This document shows, piece after piece, positions 1 to 6,038 of a DNA stretch of 8,697 nt. Within the stretch, counting starts at the first letter, position 1. Each line of letters opens with the position of its first letter. The DNA is from Azohydromonas lata NBRC 102462. GTDB taxonomy: Bacteria; Pseudomonadota; Gammaproteobacteria; Burkholderiales; Burkholderiaceae_C. The notes beneath the pieces were generated by a model that was not told where the DNA came from, made no database searches, and worked only from the letters and a program-made list of their open reading frames with translations. A program made the position numbers and the translations under genes. The stretch is from the NCBI GenBank assembly GCA_945878385.1, contig CAMCTE010000112.1:1-8697 (forward strand). Direction: 5' to 3'.

Positions 1-1
1 T

Positions 2-1603
2 CTGTTGTCCCCTGAGCTGTCCTTGTGCGGCTATCCGCCGGAAGACCTGCTGCTGCGGCCGGGCTTCATGCAGGCCTGCCAGCGAACGCTGCAGGAGCTG
101 GCTGTCGAGTTGCAGCCGCTGGAAGGCCTGGCGGTGGTGGTAGGGCACCCCCATCAGCTGCAGGGGCAGGATGACGACCGCACCCGCTCCACCCATGTGC
201 CCCACCGGTTCAATGCGGCGTCGGTTGTCCGCGATGGTCGGATCGAACTCACCTATCTCAAGCGCGAGCTGCCCAACTACCAGGTGTTCGACGAACGGCG
301 CTACTTCGCTTCCGGCCGTCTCGCGCCGGCCCCGCAAGGCGCTCCTGGCGTCTTCGAGGTGGATGGTGTGCGCCTAGGCCTGCTGATCTGCGAAGACGCC
401 TGGTTCGAAGAACCTGCGCACGCGGCCGTTGATGCGGGTGCACAGGTGTTGTGCGTGCTCAACGCCTCCCCTTTTCATCTCGACAAGGCTCAAGAGCGTG
501 AAGCGGCGATGGCCCGCCGTGCTGCCCACCACTCCACGCCTTTGATTTACACCCACCTCACCGGTGGGCAGGACGAGGTGGTGTTTGACGGCGCGTCCTT
601 CGCGCTTCAAGCCGACGGATCGCTCGCGGCGCGCGGGCCCAGCTTCGACGACGCGCAGATCGCCCTGACCATCGCGCCCGACCCGCTTGCCCCCGCGGGC
701 TGTGGCCTGCGCCTGAGCGGGCCACAGCACAACTTACCCAGCCCGCAAGAGCAAGCCTGGCGGGCCCTGGTGGTCGGTGTGCGCGACTATGTCGGCAAGA
801 ACGGCTTTCCCGGCGCCATCATCGGCTTGTCGGGTGGCGTGGACAGCGCCCTGGTGCTGGCCGTGGCGGTGGATGCACTGGGTGCACACCGCGTGCGCGC
901 GGTGATGATGCCCTCCCCCTACACCGCTGAGATTTCGTGGGTGGACGCCCGTGACATGGCCGATCGGTTGGGCGTGCGCTACGACGAAATCTCCATCGCG
1001 CCGACCTTCGAGTCCTTCAAGGCCGCCCTGGCGCCCCAATTCCAGGGCTTGACCGAAGACACCACCGAAGAGAATCTGCAGGCCCGCATCCGTGGCACGC
1101 TGCTCATGGCGCTGTCCAACAAGACGGGCTCCATCGTATTGACCACGGGCAATAAAAGCGAGATGGCCACTGGCTACTGCACGCTCTACGGCGACATGGC
1201 CGGCGGGTTTGCGGTGATCAAGGATGTGTCCAAGACCCTCGTGTGGAAGCTGTGCGAATGGCGCAACCGCCAAGCCGATGCCCAAGGGGTGGTGCGCGAG
1301 GTCATCCCCAACCGCATCATCACCCGCCCGCCATCGGCCGAGTTGCGCCCCAATCAGGTGGACCAGGACAGCCTGCCACCTTATGAGGTGCTGGATGCCA
1401 TCTTGACTCGCTACATGGAAGAAGACCAGTCGATTGAAGAAATCGTGGACGCTGGCTTCGACCGCGTGACCGTCGAGCGTGTGGTGAGGCTGATCGCGCT
1501 CAACGAATACAAGCGGCGACAGGCCCCCATCGGCATCCGCATCACGCACCGCTCATTCGGCAAGGATTGGCGCTACCCCATCACTTCGAAGTTCCGTGCT
1601 TAA
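2..1603 (+). CDS. nadE: Glutamine-dependent NAD+ synthetase, 5' end cut by window
   Basis: This enzyme makes NAD+ from deamido-NAD+ and ATP in the cytoplasm, using ammonia released from glutamine; it is the last step of NAD biosynthesis. Two domains are visible. The N-terminal nitrilase-type glutaminase shows the Glu-Lys-Cys triad: Glu in PELSLCGYPPEDLL at the window edge, Lys in YLKRELPNYQ (about residue 86 of the visible part) and Cys in LLICEDAW (about 129). The synthetase domain shows the ATP pyrophosphatase loop SGGVDS (276-281) and the TTGNKSEMATGYCTLYGD segment (380-397). The reading frame is open to the left edge, and family proteins have roughly 40 more N-terminal residues, so the start lies outside the window. 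The TTG at 5 is not a real start. The stop is TAA at 1601-1603. glnB follows after 57 nt on the same strand, so the two may be co-transcribed. Confidence 0.96.
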   Translation: MLSPELSLCGYPPEDLLLRPGFMQACQRTLQELAVELQPLEGLAVVVGHPHQLQGQDDDRTRSTHVPHRFNAASVVRDGRIELTYLKRELPNYQVFDERRYFASGRLAPAPQGAPGVFEVDGVRLGLLICEDAWFEEPAHAAVDAGAQVLCVLNASPFHLDKAQEREAAMARRAAHHSTPLIYTHLTGGQDEVVFDGASFALQADGSLAARGPSFDDAQIALTIAPDPLAPAGCGLRLSGPQHNLPSPQEQAWRALVVGVRDYVGKNGFPGAIIGLSGGVDSALVLAVAVDALGAHRVRAVMMPSPYTAEISWVDARDMADRLGVRYDEISIAPTFESFKAALAPQFQGLTEDTTEENLQARIRGTLLMALSNKTGSIVLTTGNKSEMATGYCTLYGDMAGGFAVIKDVSKTLVWKLCEWRNRQADAQGVVREVIPNRIITRPPSAELRPNQVDQDSLPPYEVLDAILTRYMEEDQSIEEIVDAGFDRVTVERVVRLIALNEYKRRQAPIGIRITHRSFGKDWRYPITSKFRA

Positions 1604-1660
1604 ATCCTTTGCCATGCGGGCGCACGACCCGACGCGCCACACCGAGACTTGGAGTTCCCC

Positions 1661-1999
1661 ATGAAGCAAATCACCGCCGTCATCAAGCCTTTCAAGCTCG
1701 AAGAGGTTCGCGAGTCCTTGGCCGATGTGGGTGTCTCCGGGCTCACAGTGACCGAGGTGAAGGGCTTTGGCCGCCAGAAGGGCCACACGGAGCTCTATCG
1801 GGGCGCCGAGTACGTCGTCGACTTCCTGCCCAAGGTGAAGGTGGAAGTGGTGGTCAAGGATGAGGATGTGGACCGCGTGGTGGAGGCCATCGTGGCAGCC
1901 GCCAAGACGGGCAAGATCGGAGACGGCAAGATCTTCGTCACGCCGGTGGAGCAGGTCATCCGCATCCGTACCGGCGAGACCAACGAATCGGCAGTGTGA
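1661..1999 (+). CDS. glnB: P-II nitrogen regulatory protein, GlnB type
   Basis: This is a trimeric cytoplasmic signal protein that senses 2-oxoglutarate and ATP/ADP and, in the family, controls glutamine synthetase adenylylation (GlnE) and NtrB. The 112-residue length is standard. The T-loop GFGRQKGHTELYRGAEY holds Tyr51, the uridylylation site for GlnD. The B-loop TGKIGDGKIF begins near residue 83, and the C-terminus has VIRIRTGE. Thr43 and Asp54 match E. coli GlnB rather than GlnK (Ala43 and Asn54), and no amtB gene follows, so glnB is preferred. The start is the ATG at 1661 because GGAG lies at 1651-1654 with a 6-nt spacing; the in-frame TTG at 1649 would overlap that ribosome binding site. 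The TGA stop at 1997-1999 directly abuts the stop of the convergent LOG-family gene. Confidence 0.96.
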   Translation: MKQITAVIKPFKLEEVRESLADVGVSGLTVTEVKGFGRQKGHTELYRGAEYVVDFLPKVKVEVVVKDEDVDRVVEAIVAAAKTGKIGDGKIFVTPVEQVIRIRTGETNESAV

Positions 2000-2614
2000 T
2001 CAGGTGCGGCTGTAGTCTGCCGCAACCCCAGACCGCGCCGCCAGCGCCTGCGTGCGCAAGGCCTGCATCAGCCGCGGCAGGTCGTCATCGACGACCAACG
2101 CGGCATGTTGCTCTGCGCTCAGGAACCCACGGTCCAGGCCGACCCGCAGGAACTCGATCAGCGCGTCGTAGTAGCCCGCGACATTGAGCAGCCCCACCGG
2201 CTTGGCGTGGTAGCCCAACTGCTGCCACGACCACATCTCAAAGATCTCTTCCATGGTGCCGATGCCACCGGGCAAGGCCAGGAAGGCATCCGAGTGCTCG
2301 GCCATCAGCATCTTGCGTTCGTGCATGGTCTGCACCACATGCAATTCCTGCACACCCGCATGTCCCACTTCGCGGCGCATCAGCGCATCCGGGATCACGC
2401 CCACCACCGAGGCCCCATGGGCCAGGGCCGCATCAGCCACCGTACCCATCAAACCGACCCGGCCCCCGCCGTACACCAAGCGCCCGCCACCCTGCGCCAG
2501 GAGGCGCCCGGTTGCTTCAGCCGAATCGCGGTAGGCCGGCAGGTCGCCAAAGCGAGAACCACAGTACACGCACAGGGACCAGGCGTGGGTGTCGGGTGAT
2601 GTGTTGGCAGTCAT
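2000..2614 (-). CDS. LOG-family (TIGR00730) nucleotide phosphoribohydrolase
   Basis: LOG-family proteins, often misnamed lysine decarboxylases, hydrolyse nucleoside 5'-monophosphates to free base and ribose 5-phosphate; plant homologues activate cytokinins. The 204-residue protein has a Rossmann-like core: CVYCGSR (15-21), VYGGGRVGLMG (47-57), the MHERK segment (97-101) and the diagnostic PGGIGTMEE motif (115-123), which holds catalytic and substrate-binding residues in characterised members. The start is the ATG at 2614, where the protein begins just before the conserved core. The frame stays open upstream to 2875, but that stretch overlaps dgkA in another frame and looks unlike the family. 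No strong ribosome binding site precedes 2614. It lies 32 nt after dgkA and is probably the last gene of the operon. The physiological substrate in this organism is unknown. Confidence 0.9.
   Translation of the reverse strand: MTANTSPDTHAWSLCVYCGSRFGDLPAYRDSAEATGRLLAQGGGRLVYGGGRVGLMGTVADAALAHGASVVGVIPDALMRREVGHAGVQELHVVQTMHERKMLMAEHSDAFLALPGGIGTMEEIFEMWSWQQLGYHAKPVGLLNVAGYYDALIEFLRVGLDRGFLSAEQHAALVVDDDLPRLMQALRTQALAARSGVAADYSRT
2005..2024. terminator. Candidate hairpin at the convergent glnB / LOG gene ends
   Basis: A 6-bp perfect stem, TGCGGC (2005-2010) with GCCGCA (2019-2024), encloses an 8-nt loop. It starts 5 nt after the glnB stop and lies inside the last codons of the convergent LOG gene. 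There is no space between the two stop codons, so any intrinsic terminator would have to sit in coding sequence. No T-tract follows on either strand, so termination here is a guess; the hairpin may only stabilise the 3' end, or mean nothing. Confidence 0.25.
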
Positions 2615-2646
2615 GGAAATCGTCGTTTGTTGAATCTTCAAGGTGT

Positions 2647-3027
2647 TCAGAACCACCGCGCCCAAATGGCGGCAGCCCAGGTGCCGCCACACAGCAGCAG
2701 CGCCAGCAGCACGGCCGCACTGCCCATGTCCTTGGCGCGCCTGGCCAGGGGATGCAGGTCCAGCGACACGCGGTCCACAGCCGCTTCGAGCGCCGAGTTC
2801 AGCATTTCCACCGTCAGCACCAGGACCACCGTGCCGATGAGCAGCGCACGCTCTACCCAGGTCGTTCCCAACCACAGTGCAGCCGGCAACATGACCGCGC
2901 TCAGCGCGACTTCCTGTCGAAAGGCACTCTCATGCGCCCATGCAGCCTGCAACCCGCGCGCTGAATAGCCCGCTGCGTTGATGATGCGGCGCAAGCCGCG
3001 CCGGCCCTTCAGGGGATGTTCGCTCAT
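2647..3027 (-). CDS. dgkA: Diacylglycerol kinase, small integral-membrane type
   Basis: DgkA phosphorylates diacylglycerol to phosphatidic acid in the inner membrane, recycling the diacylglycerol released when phospholipid head groups are used to decorate periplasmic glucans or lipid A. The 126-residue protein matches the prokaryotic family (about 120 residues, homotrimer, three membrane helices). The signature EMLNSALEAAVDR begins at Glu74, the probable catalytic base, and RAKDMGSAAV lies at 97-106. HESAFRQE (32-39) carries the Glu that helps bind Mg-ATP. Hydrophobic segments are about 41-55, 60-80 and 102-122. The ATG at 3025-3027 overlaps the TGA of the upstream RDD gene by 4 nt (ATGA). 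No clear Shine-Dalgarno is visible, so translation probably depends on coupling to the RDD gene. Confidence 0.95.
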   Translation of the reverse strand: MSEHPLKGRRGLRRIINAAGYSARGLQAAWAHESAFRQEVALSAVMLPAALWLGTTWVERALLIGTVVLVLTVEMLNSALEAAVDRVSLDLHPLARRAKDMGSAAVLLALLLCGGTWAAAIWARWF

Positions 3028-3752
3028 GCGTCAGCGCTGGCAGGCTGGGCCTGTTTACCTCGCTTGGGCGGTAGCGCAGGCCGCCAGTCGATGAGTCTTG
3101 TGCCGCACACGGCGTCATGCCAGAACTGGCGCTGCGGGTGCAGCCGGGCCAGCACTGCATAAGCCACCACGCCCACCGTCATGAGGCCGAATATCTGGGC
3201 ACTGCTGTCCAGGCCTGCCCACCACGCTGTGGCCAATGCCGGGAAGAACCACAGCCAACTCAACAGGTAGCGGCCCAGCGCGCGCCATTGCGTCACGGCG
3301 CACCCCTGGGCGTCCACCAAGCGCACGTGCCATGCTTTCATGGCTACGGTTTGCCCACCACGGGCCCAGAACCAGACGAAGTAGATGCCCAGAATCAGAA
3401 ACAGGAAGGCGCGCAGTCCCCACTGCCCTTGCAGCGCATGACGCTGTTGGGTGAGTGTGGAGTACAGATAGCCGGCGATCATCACGACGCCGAAGAGGAT
3501 GACGCCCTCGTACATGAAGCAGGCCATGCGCCTCCATAGATTTGGCGCGCGCAAGGTGCCGTGTGGGGCATCGGCGGGCGCTTGGGCGGGCTGCAGTGGG
3601 GCTTCGCTCTGGCTTGGCGAGCTCGGGGTATCTGGGGAGGTGGGGCTCTTCACGCGCTGCATCTTAAAGCGGTGCCATCGGCCTTTGGGAACAGCGGGCT
3701 GTTCCCGGGACTGTGCGCCTTGATAGGCATCGGAATCTTCCGCGGTCGACAC
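3024..3752 (-). CDS. RDD-family multi-pass membrane protein
   Basis: This is a 242-residue inner-membrane protein of the RDD family. The family's function is poorly defined; a few members have been linked to ion or compatible-solute transport. Residues 1-68 are hydrophilic, rich in Pro, Ser and Ala, and probably disordered and cytoplasmic. The RDD core follows, with LWRRMACFMYEG (72-83), hydrophobic segments at about 83-101, 113-130, 162-180 and 185-203, MKAWHVRLVD (138-147) after the second segment, and FWHDAVCGTRLI (210-221) at the end. The first conserved Asp of the family name appears replaced by Glu82, while Arg74/75 and Asp212 are present. The start is GTG at 3752, chosen because AGGGAG (plus-strand 3760-3765) lies 7 nt upstream; a later in-frame Met at residue 31 would also keep the core. 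It overlaps dgkA by 4 nt and follows the DUF3106 gene by 43 nt. Confidence 0.85.
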   Translation of the reverse strand: MSTAEDSDAYQGAQSREQPAVPKGRWHRFKMQRVKSPTSPDTPSSPSQSEAPLQPAQAPADAPHGTLRAPNLWRRMACFMYEGVILFGVVMIAGYLYSTLTQQRHALQGQWGLRAFLFLILGIYFVWFWARGGQTVAMKAWHVRLVDAQGCAVTQWRALGRYLLSWLWFFPALATAWWAGLDSSAQIFGLMTVGVVAYAVLARLHPQRQFWHDAVCGTRLIDWRPALPPKRGKQAQPASADA

Positions 3753-3759
3753 CCGACCG

Positions 3760-3803
3760 CTCCCTGATGGGGGTCAGGTCGCTGCACATCCCAAGTCAGG
3801 GAG
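3760..3803 (-). promoter_or_regulatory. Inverted repeat that could hide the RDD gene ribosome binding site
   Basis: Plus-strand CTCCCTGA (3760-3767) and TCAGGGAG (3796-3803) are perfect 8-bp inverted arms 28 nt apart. In the minus-strand mRNA the downstream arm contains the AGGGAG ribosome binding site of the RDD gene, and the upstream arm contains the TGA stop codon of the DUF3106 gene. A shorter competing hairpin, CCTGA (3763-3767) with TCAGG (3774-3778), would cover part of the same site. A ribosome terminating on DUF3106 would melt the long stem, which is the usual arrangement for translational coupling. The repeat is seen directly; the function is inferred. Confidence 0.5.
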
Positions 3804-4734
3804 TGCCGCCCGCGGGAATCGGTGATGCTCCTGCCGGTGGCGCGGGCGGGGGCTCGGTACCGGCAGGCGCAACGGGGTCATCGCCCGACACCGGCGCGCT
3901 CTCACCGGTGCCCGACGCGCGCGCTGAGCGCGCTTGGGGCAGCAGGGTCACGGGGTCGACCGTGCCGGGCTGGGCCGCGATCTTGGGCCCAGATGGTGCG
4001 GCACTGGTGGCCGCTTGCGGCATCTGAGTCATCAGGCGTGTCGTGGCGCCGATGGGCGCCTGCACCAGGGTTCCGCTGACGGGGCGGGCCACGCCCGGCG
4101 AGCCGGCGACCGTTTCCGCCACATCGCCGCTCGACTTGGGCACCGGCGCGGAACTGTCCGACCGCCGAATAACCGTCGGGCTCTGTGCAGCCGCCTGTGC
4201 CTTTACCGCCAACTCCTTTTTCTCGTCCGGGTTCAGCCCCTGGTAGGCCTCCCACTGTTCCAGCCGTTCTTTTTGCGAGATCTGGCGCAGTTCCTGGAAA
4301 TTCAAGCGCGCAGCCCCCCGCTCGGCTGAACTCAGGCGTGCCCACTGTGCCATGCGCTCCTGCACGCGAAGTTGCTCATCCGGGGCCAGTGAAGGGAAGC
4401 GCATCGACAGATCCAGCCATTTCAGGCGCTGGTCGGCACTGAGTTCTCCCCAATCCTCCTCCAAAGGTGACAGGATGGCCTGATCCCGGCCTGACAGCCG
4501 GCTCCATCGGCCGGAAAGTGCCAACTGCCGCCGCGCCTGAGAGGGGGCCATTTCGGCCTGCGTTGCGCCCTGCGCCAGGGGGGCCGAAGCGGCCAGCGGC
4601 GCGGGCACTGCCTGCACGGTCTTGGACGGACGCCAAAGCCAGGCCACGAGCGCTGCAATGACGAGCAGCCCCAACAGGGCGGCCACCCCGGTACTCCAGG
4701 GTTCGCGCTTGCGGTAAAGCGGAATCCGGTTCAT
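3796..4734 (-). CDS. DUF3106-domain protein with N-terminal membrane anchor
   Basis: No biochemical function is known to me for this family. The 312-residue protein begins with a short basic stretch (residues 1-14), then one hydrophobic helix (about 15-35), so it is probably anchored in the inner membrane with the rest in the periplasm. Residues 77-175 form the DUF3106 region, built of repeated W/F-x-x-L-x-x-x-[DEQ]-[RQ] units that recur every 18 residues (77, 95, 113, 131, 149), with a sixth at 164. Residues 181-312 are a low-complexity tail rich in Pro, Ala, Ser and Gly, ending in a run of Pro-Ala repeats. The repeat resembles, by eye only, helical periplasmic stress proteins of the CpxP/Spy (LTXXQ) type. 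The ATG at 4734 lies 11 nt after the DUF3619 stop; AGGAG (plus-strand 4752-4756) is rather far upstream, so coupling with DUF3619 is likely. Confidence 0.85.
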   Translation of the reverse strand: MNRIPLYRKREPWSTGVAALLGLLVIAALVAWLWRPSKTVQAVPAPLAASAPLAQGATQAEMAPSQARRQLALSGRWSRLSGRDQAILSPLEEDWGELSADQRLKWLDLSMRFPSLAPDEQLRVQERMAQWARLSSAERGAARLNFQELRQISQKERLEQWEAYQGLNPDEKKELAVKAQAAAQSPTVIRRSDSSAPVPKSSGDVAETVAGSPGVARPVSGTLVQAPIGATTRLMTQMPQAATSAAPSGPKIAAQPGTVDPVTLLPQARSARASGTGESAPVSGDDPVAPAGTEPPPAPPAGASPIPAGGTP

Positions 4735-4745
4735 GTCGTGGCTGC

Positions 4746-5231
4746 TCAGCGCTCCTGGCGGCGGAGGAATTCCGCGAAGCCGGGGTCGGAGTAAGCCTGC
4801 GGGGGCAGGTCATCGGCCAGGAGTGCTGCGTCCACCTCGGCAGCGGCCTGGATCTGCCGCTCCATCAGGGTGTCCTGGATGGCGAAGAACCCCAAGGCCA
4901 GGATCAACAGAGGCAGCACCGACACCAGCTTGGCCCACCATTGACCACCGGCGGCACCGTTCGGGCTGCCGGCACCCATGGTGCCTGCACCGCCCAGCGA
5001 AGCGCCACCGACGGCCAGCGCCATCGTGGCCGCCGGGGCCCAGGCCATGCCCGCTACCGCAACGGTCTGCAAGCGGGACTGACGGGCACGCGCTACGGCC
5101 CGCTCGCGGGCAAATCGCAGGCGCTCACCGATGTCCGGGCCCAGTTCATTCAGGCCCTCATTCAGGCGTGCGGCCAGCATAAGCCCGGCCCGGTCCTCGG
5201 CTGCCAATGAATTCATGGTCTTGTCGTTCAT
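4746..5231 (-). CDS. DUF3619 membrane protein, putative anti-sigma factor
   Basis: This 161-residue protein has a hydrophilic helical N-terminal part (about 1-55), a Gly/Ala-rich middle (about 56-96) that is partly hydrophobic, one clear membrane helix (about 101-118, VSVLPLLILALGFF), and a C-terminal segment with ADDLPPQAYSDPGFAEFL (139-156), which I recognise as typical of DUF3619. The family has no established function. The start is the ATG at 5231, which overlaps the sigma factor stop by 4 nt (ATGA) and has AGGGGG 8 nt upstream (plus-strand 5240-5245). Being coupled directly behind an ECF sigma factor, with a cytoplasmic N-terminus and a single membrane span, is the usual arrangement for an anti-sigma factor. 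That role is inferred from position and topology only; I see no zinc-type HxxxCxxC anti-sigma motif. Confidence 0.82.
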   Translation of the reverse strand: MNDKTMNSLAAEDRAGLMLAARLNEGLNELGPDIGERLRFARERAVARARQSRLQTVAVAGMAWAPAATMALAVGGASLGGAGTMGAGSPNGAAGGQWWAKLVSVLPLLILALGFFAIQDTLMERQIQAAAEVDAALLADDLPPQAYSDPGFAEFLRRQER

Positions 5232-5833
5232 GGTGCAAACCCCCTGTTCCTCAACGATTTGGCCAATGCGTGAACCGCCCGGGAGCAGTGCGTTTTCACA
5301 CTGCCCTCCGAGCAACCCATGACTTCAGCCGTCTCGCTGACATCCAATTCTTCCCAATAACGCAGCAGGAAGGCTTCCCGTTGACGATCGGGAAGGCGAG
5401 AAATTTCCTCATCCAGCAGCGCCAGTGTCTGCTTGCGCAGCAGCAGTGGCTCTCCCGCCTCATCTTGGTGCGCATCGCCGGCCCCGTCCAGGAATTCCAG
5501 GAGGTCGCCCCCCTCTCCGTCCTCATCTCCCGTCTGCAGGGAGGAAAAGTTCTGCATCACGGCTTCGCGGGTGCGGCGCCGGCGGAACCAGTCCAGTGTG
5601 GCGTTGGACAAGATTCGCTGGAACAGCATGGGCCACTCTTCGGCCGGCCGGTCGGCGTACTTTTCGGCCAGGCGGATCATGGAGTCCTGCACGATGTCCA
5701 GGGCTGCGTCTTCATCACGAACGGCATACACCGTCCGCTTGAACGCCCGTCTTTCGACTTCCTTGAGGAACTGGTTGAGTTGCTGCTCGGTGGACAAGGG
5801 GTAGGGCAGGGTGGCGGCGCGCGGCAGACTCAC
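5228..5833 (-). CDS. ECF-type RNA polymerase sigma factor
   Basis: This 201-residue sigma-70 family protein has only regions 2 and 4. Region 2 (about 27-90) includes the DEDAALDIVQDSMIRL core-binding segment and the LFQRILSNATLDWFRRRRTR promoter-melting part. An acidic linker (about 101-128) follows. Region 4 (about 132-195) has LPDRQREAFLLRYWEEL and the helix-turn-helix DVSETAEVMGCSEGSVKTHC, which should read the -35 element. It would direct RNA polymerase to a specific set of promoters, which cannot be named from this sequence. The start is taken as GTG at 5833: an in-frame TGA lies 9 nt further upstream (5843-5845), leaving only CTG 5836 or GTG 5833, or a TTG at codon 13. None has a good ribosome binding site. 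It heads a compact operon, overlaps the DUF3619 gene by 4 nt, and diverges from ilvI. Confidence 0.9.
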   Translation of the reverse strand: MSLPRAATLPYPLSTEQQLNQFLKEVERRAFKRTVYAVRDEDAALDIVQDSMIRLAEKYADRPAEEWPMLFQRILSNATLDWFRRRRTREAVMQNFSSLQTGDEDGEGGDLLEFLDGAGDAHQDEAGEPLLLRKQTLALLDEEISRLPDRQREAFLLRYWEELDVSETAEVMGCSEGSVKTHCSRAVHALAKSLRNRGFAP

Positions 5834-5837
5834 CAGT

Positions 5838-5862
5838 TTATGTCATACGGTCCGTGACATAA
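5838..5862. promoter_or_regulatory. Dyad in the divergent sigma / ilvI promoter region
   Basis: TTATGTCA (5838-5845) and TGACATAA (5855-5862) are perfect 8-bp inverted arms with a 9-nt spacer that itself contains CGG-T-CCG. It is the least GC-rich spot of this intergenic region and starts 5 nt upstream of the sigma factor GTG. The right arm includes CATAAT (5858-5863), a fair -10 hexamer for plus-strand transcription toward ilvI; the left arm read on the minus strand gives CATAAA. Neither has a convincing -35 at 17 nt. It may be an operator for a dimeric regulator that controls both directions, or a pair of back-to-back promoters. The dyad is certain; the role is inferred. Confidence 0.5.
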
Positions 5863-6038
5863 TCGAGGGTTCTGTTACCACGCTACCTGATCAAGCGCCG
5901 GTCCACCAACCCGGAGTGCCGGCCCTGATCCGCAACGCCCTGAATCCACCTCACGAGGGTGAGTGTCCGAACCGAAAACCGGGCACGCGAGGAGGGGCAC
6001 CGACGGTTTTTCGTTAGAGAAATTCACTGAGGTCTGAT
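5863..6038 (+). other. Untranslated leader of ilvI with possible RNA stems
   Basis: No gene is supported here. If transcription starts near 5870, ilvI has a leader of about 170 nt. There is no ATG before 6039 and no run of Leu, Ile or Val codons, so a classical leader-peptide attenuator is not seen. Possible stems are TCAC (5951-5954) with GTGA (5959-5962) around a GAGG loop, extended by CAC/GTG past one bulged C, and CGAAAACCG (5973-5981) with CGGTTTTTCG (6004-6013) with one bulged T. GTGCC (5916-5920) could pair with either GGCAC copy (5982-5986 or 5996-6000). The ilvI ribosome binding site GAGG is at 6029-6032. Confidence 0.35.

Noticed and set aside
734..1549. 271-codon open frame antisense to nadE.
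   Set aside because: Composition and position indicate a shadow of nadE; no domain or ribosome binding site seen.
2615..2875. N-terminal extension of the LOG protein by 87 residues.
   Set aside because: It overlaps dgkA in another frame, and LOG proteins begin close to the CVYCGSR motif, fitting the ATG at 2614.
5811..6017. 68-codon open frame in the ilvI leader as a leader peptide.
   Set aside because: It begins inside the sigma gene on the opposite strand, has no ribosome binding site and lacks branched-chain amino acid codon runs.
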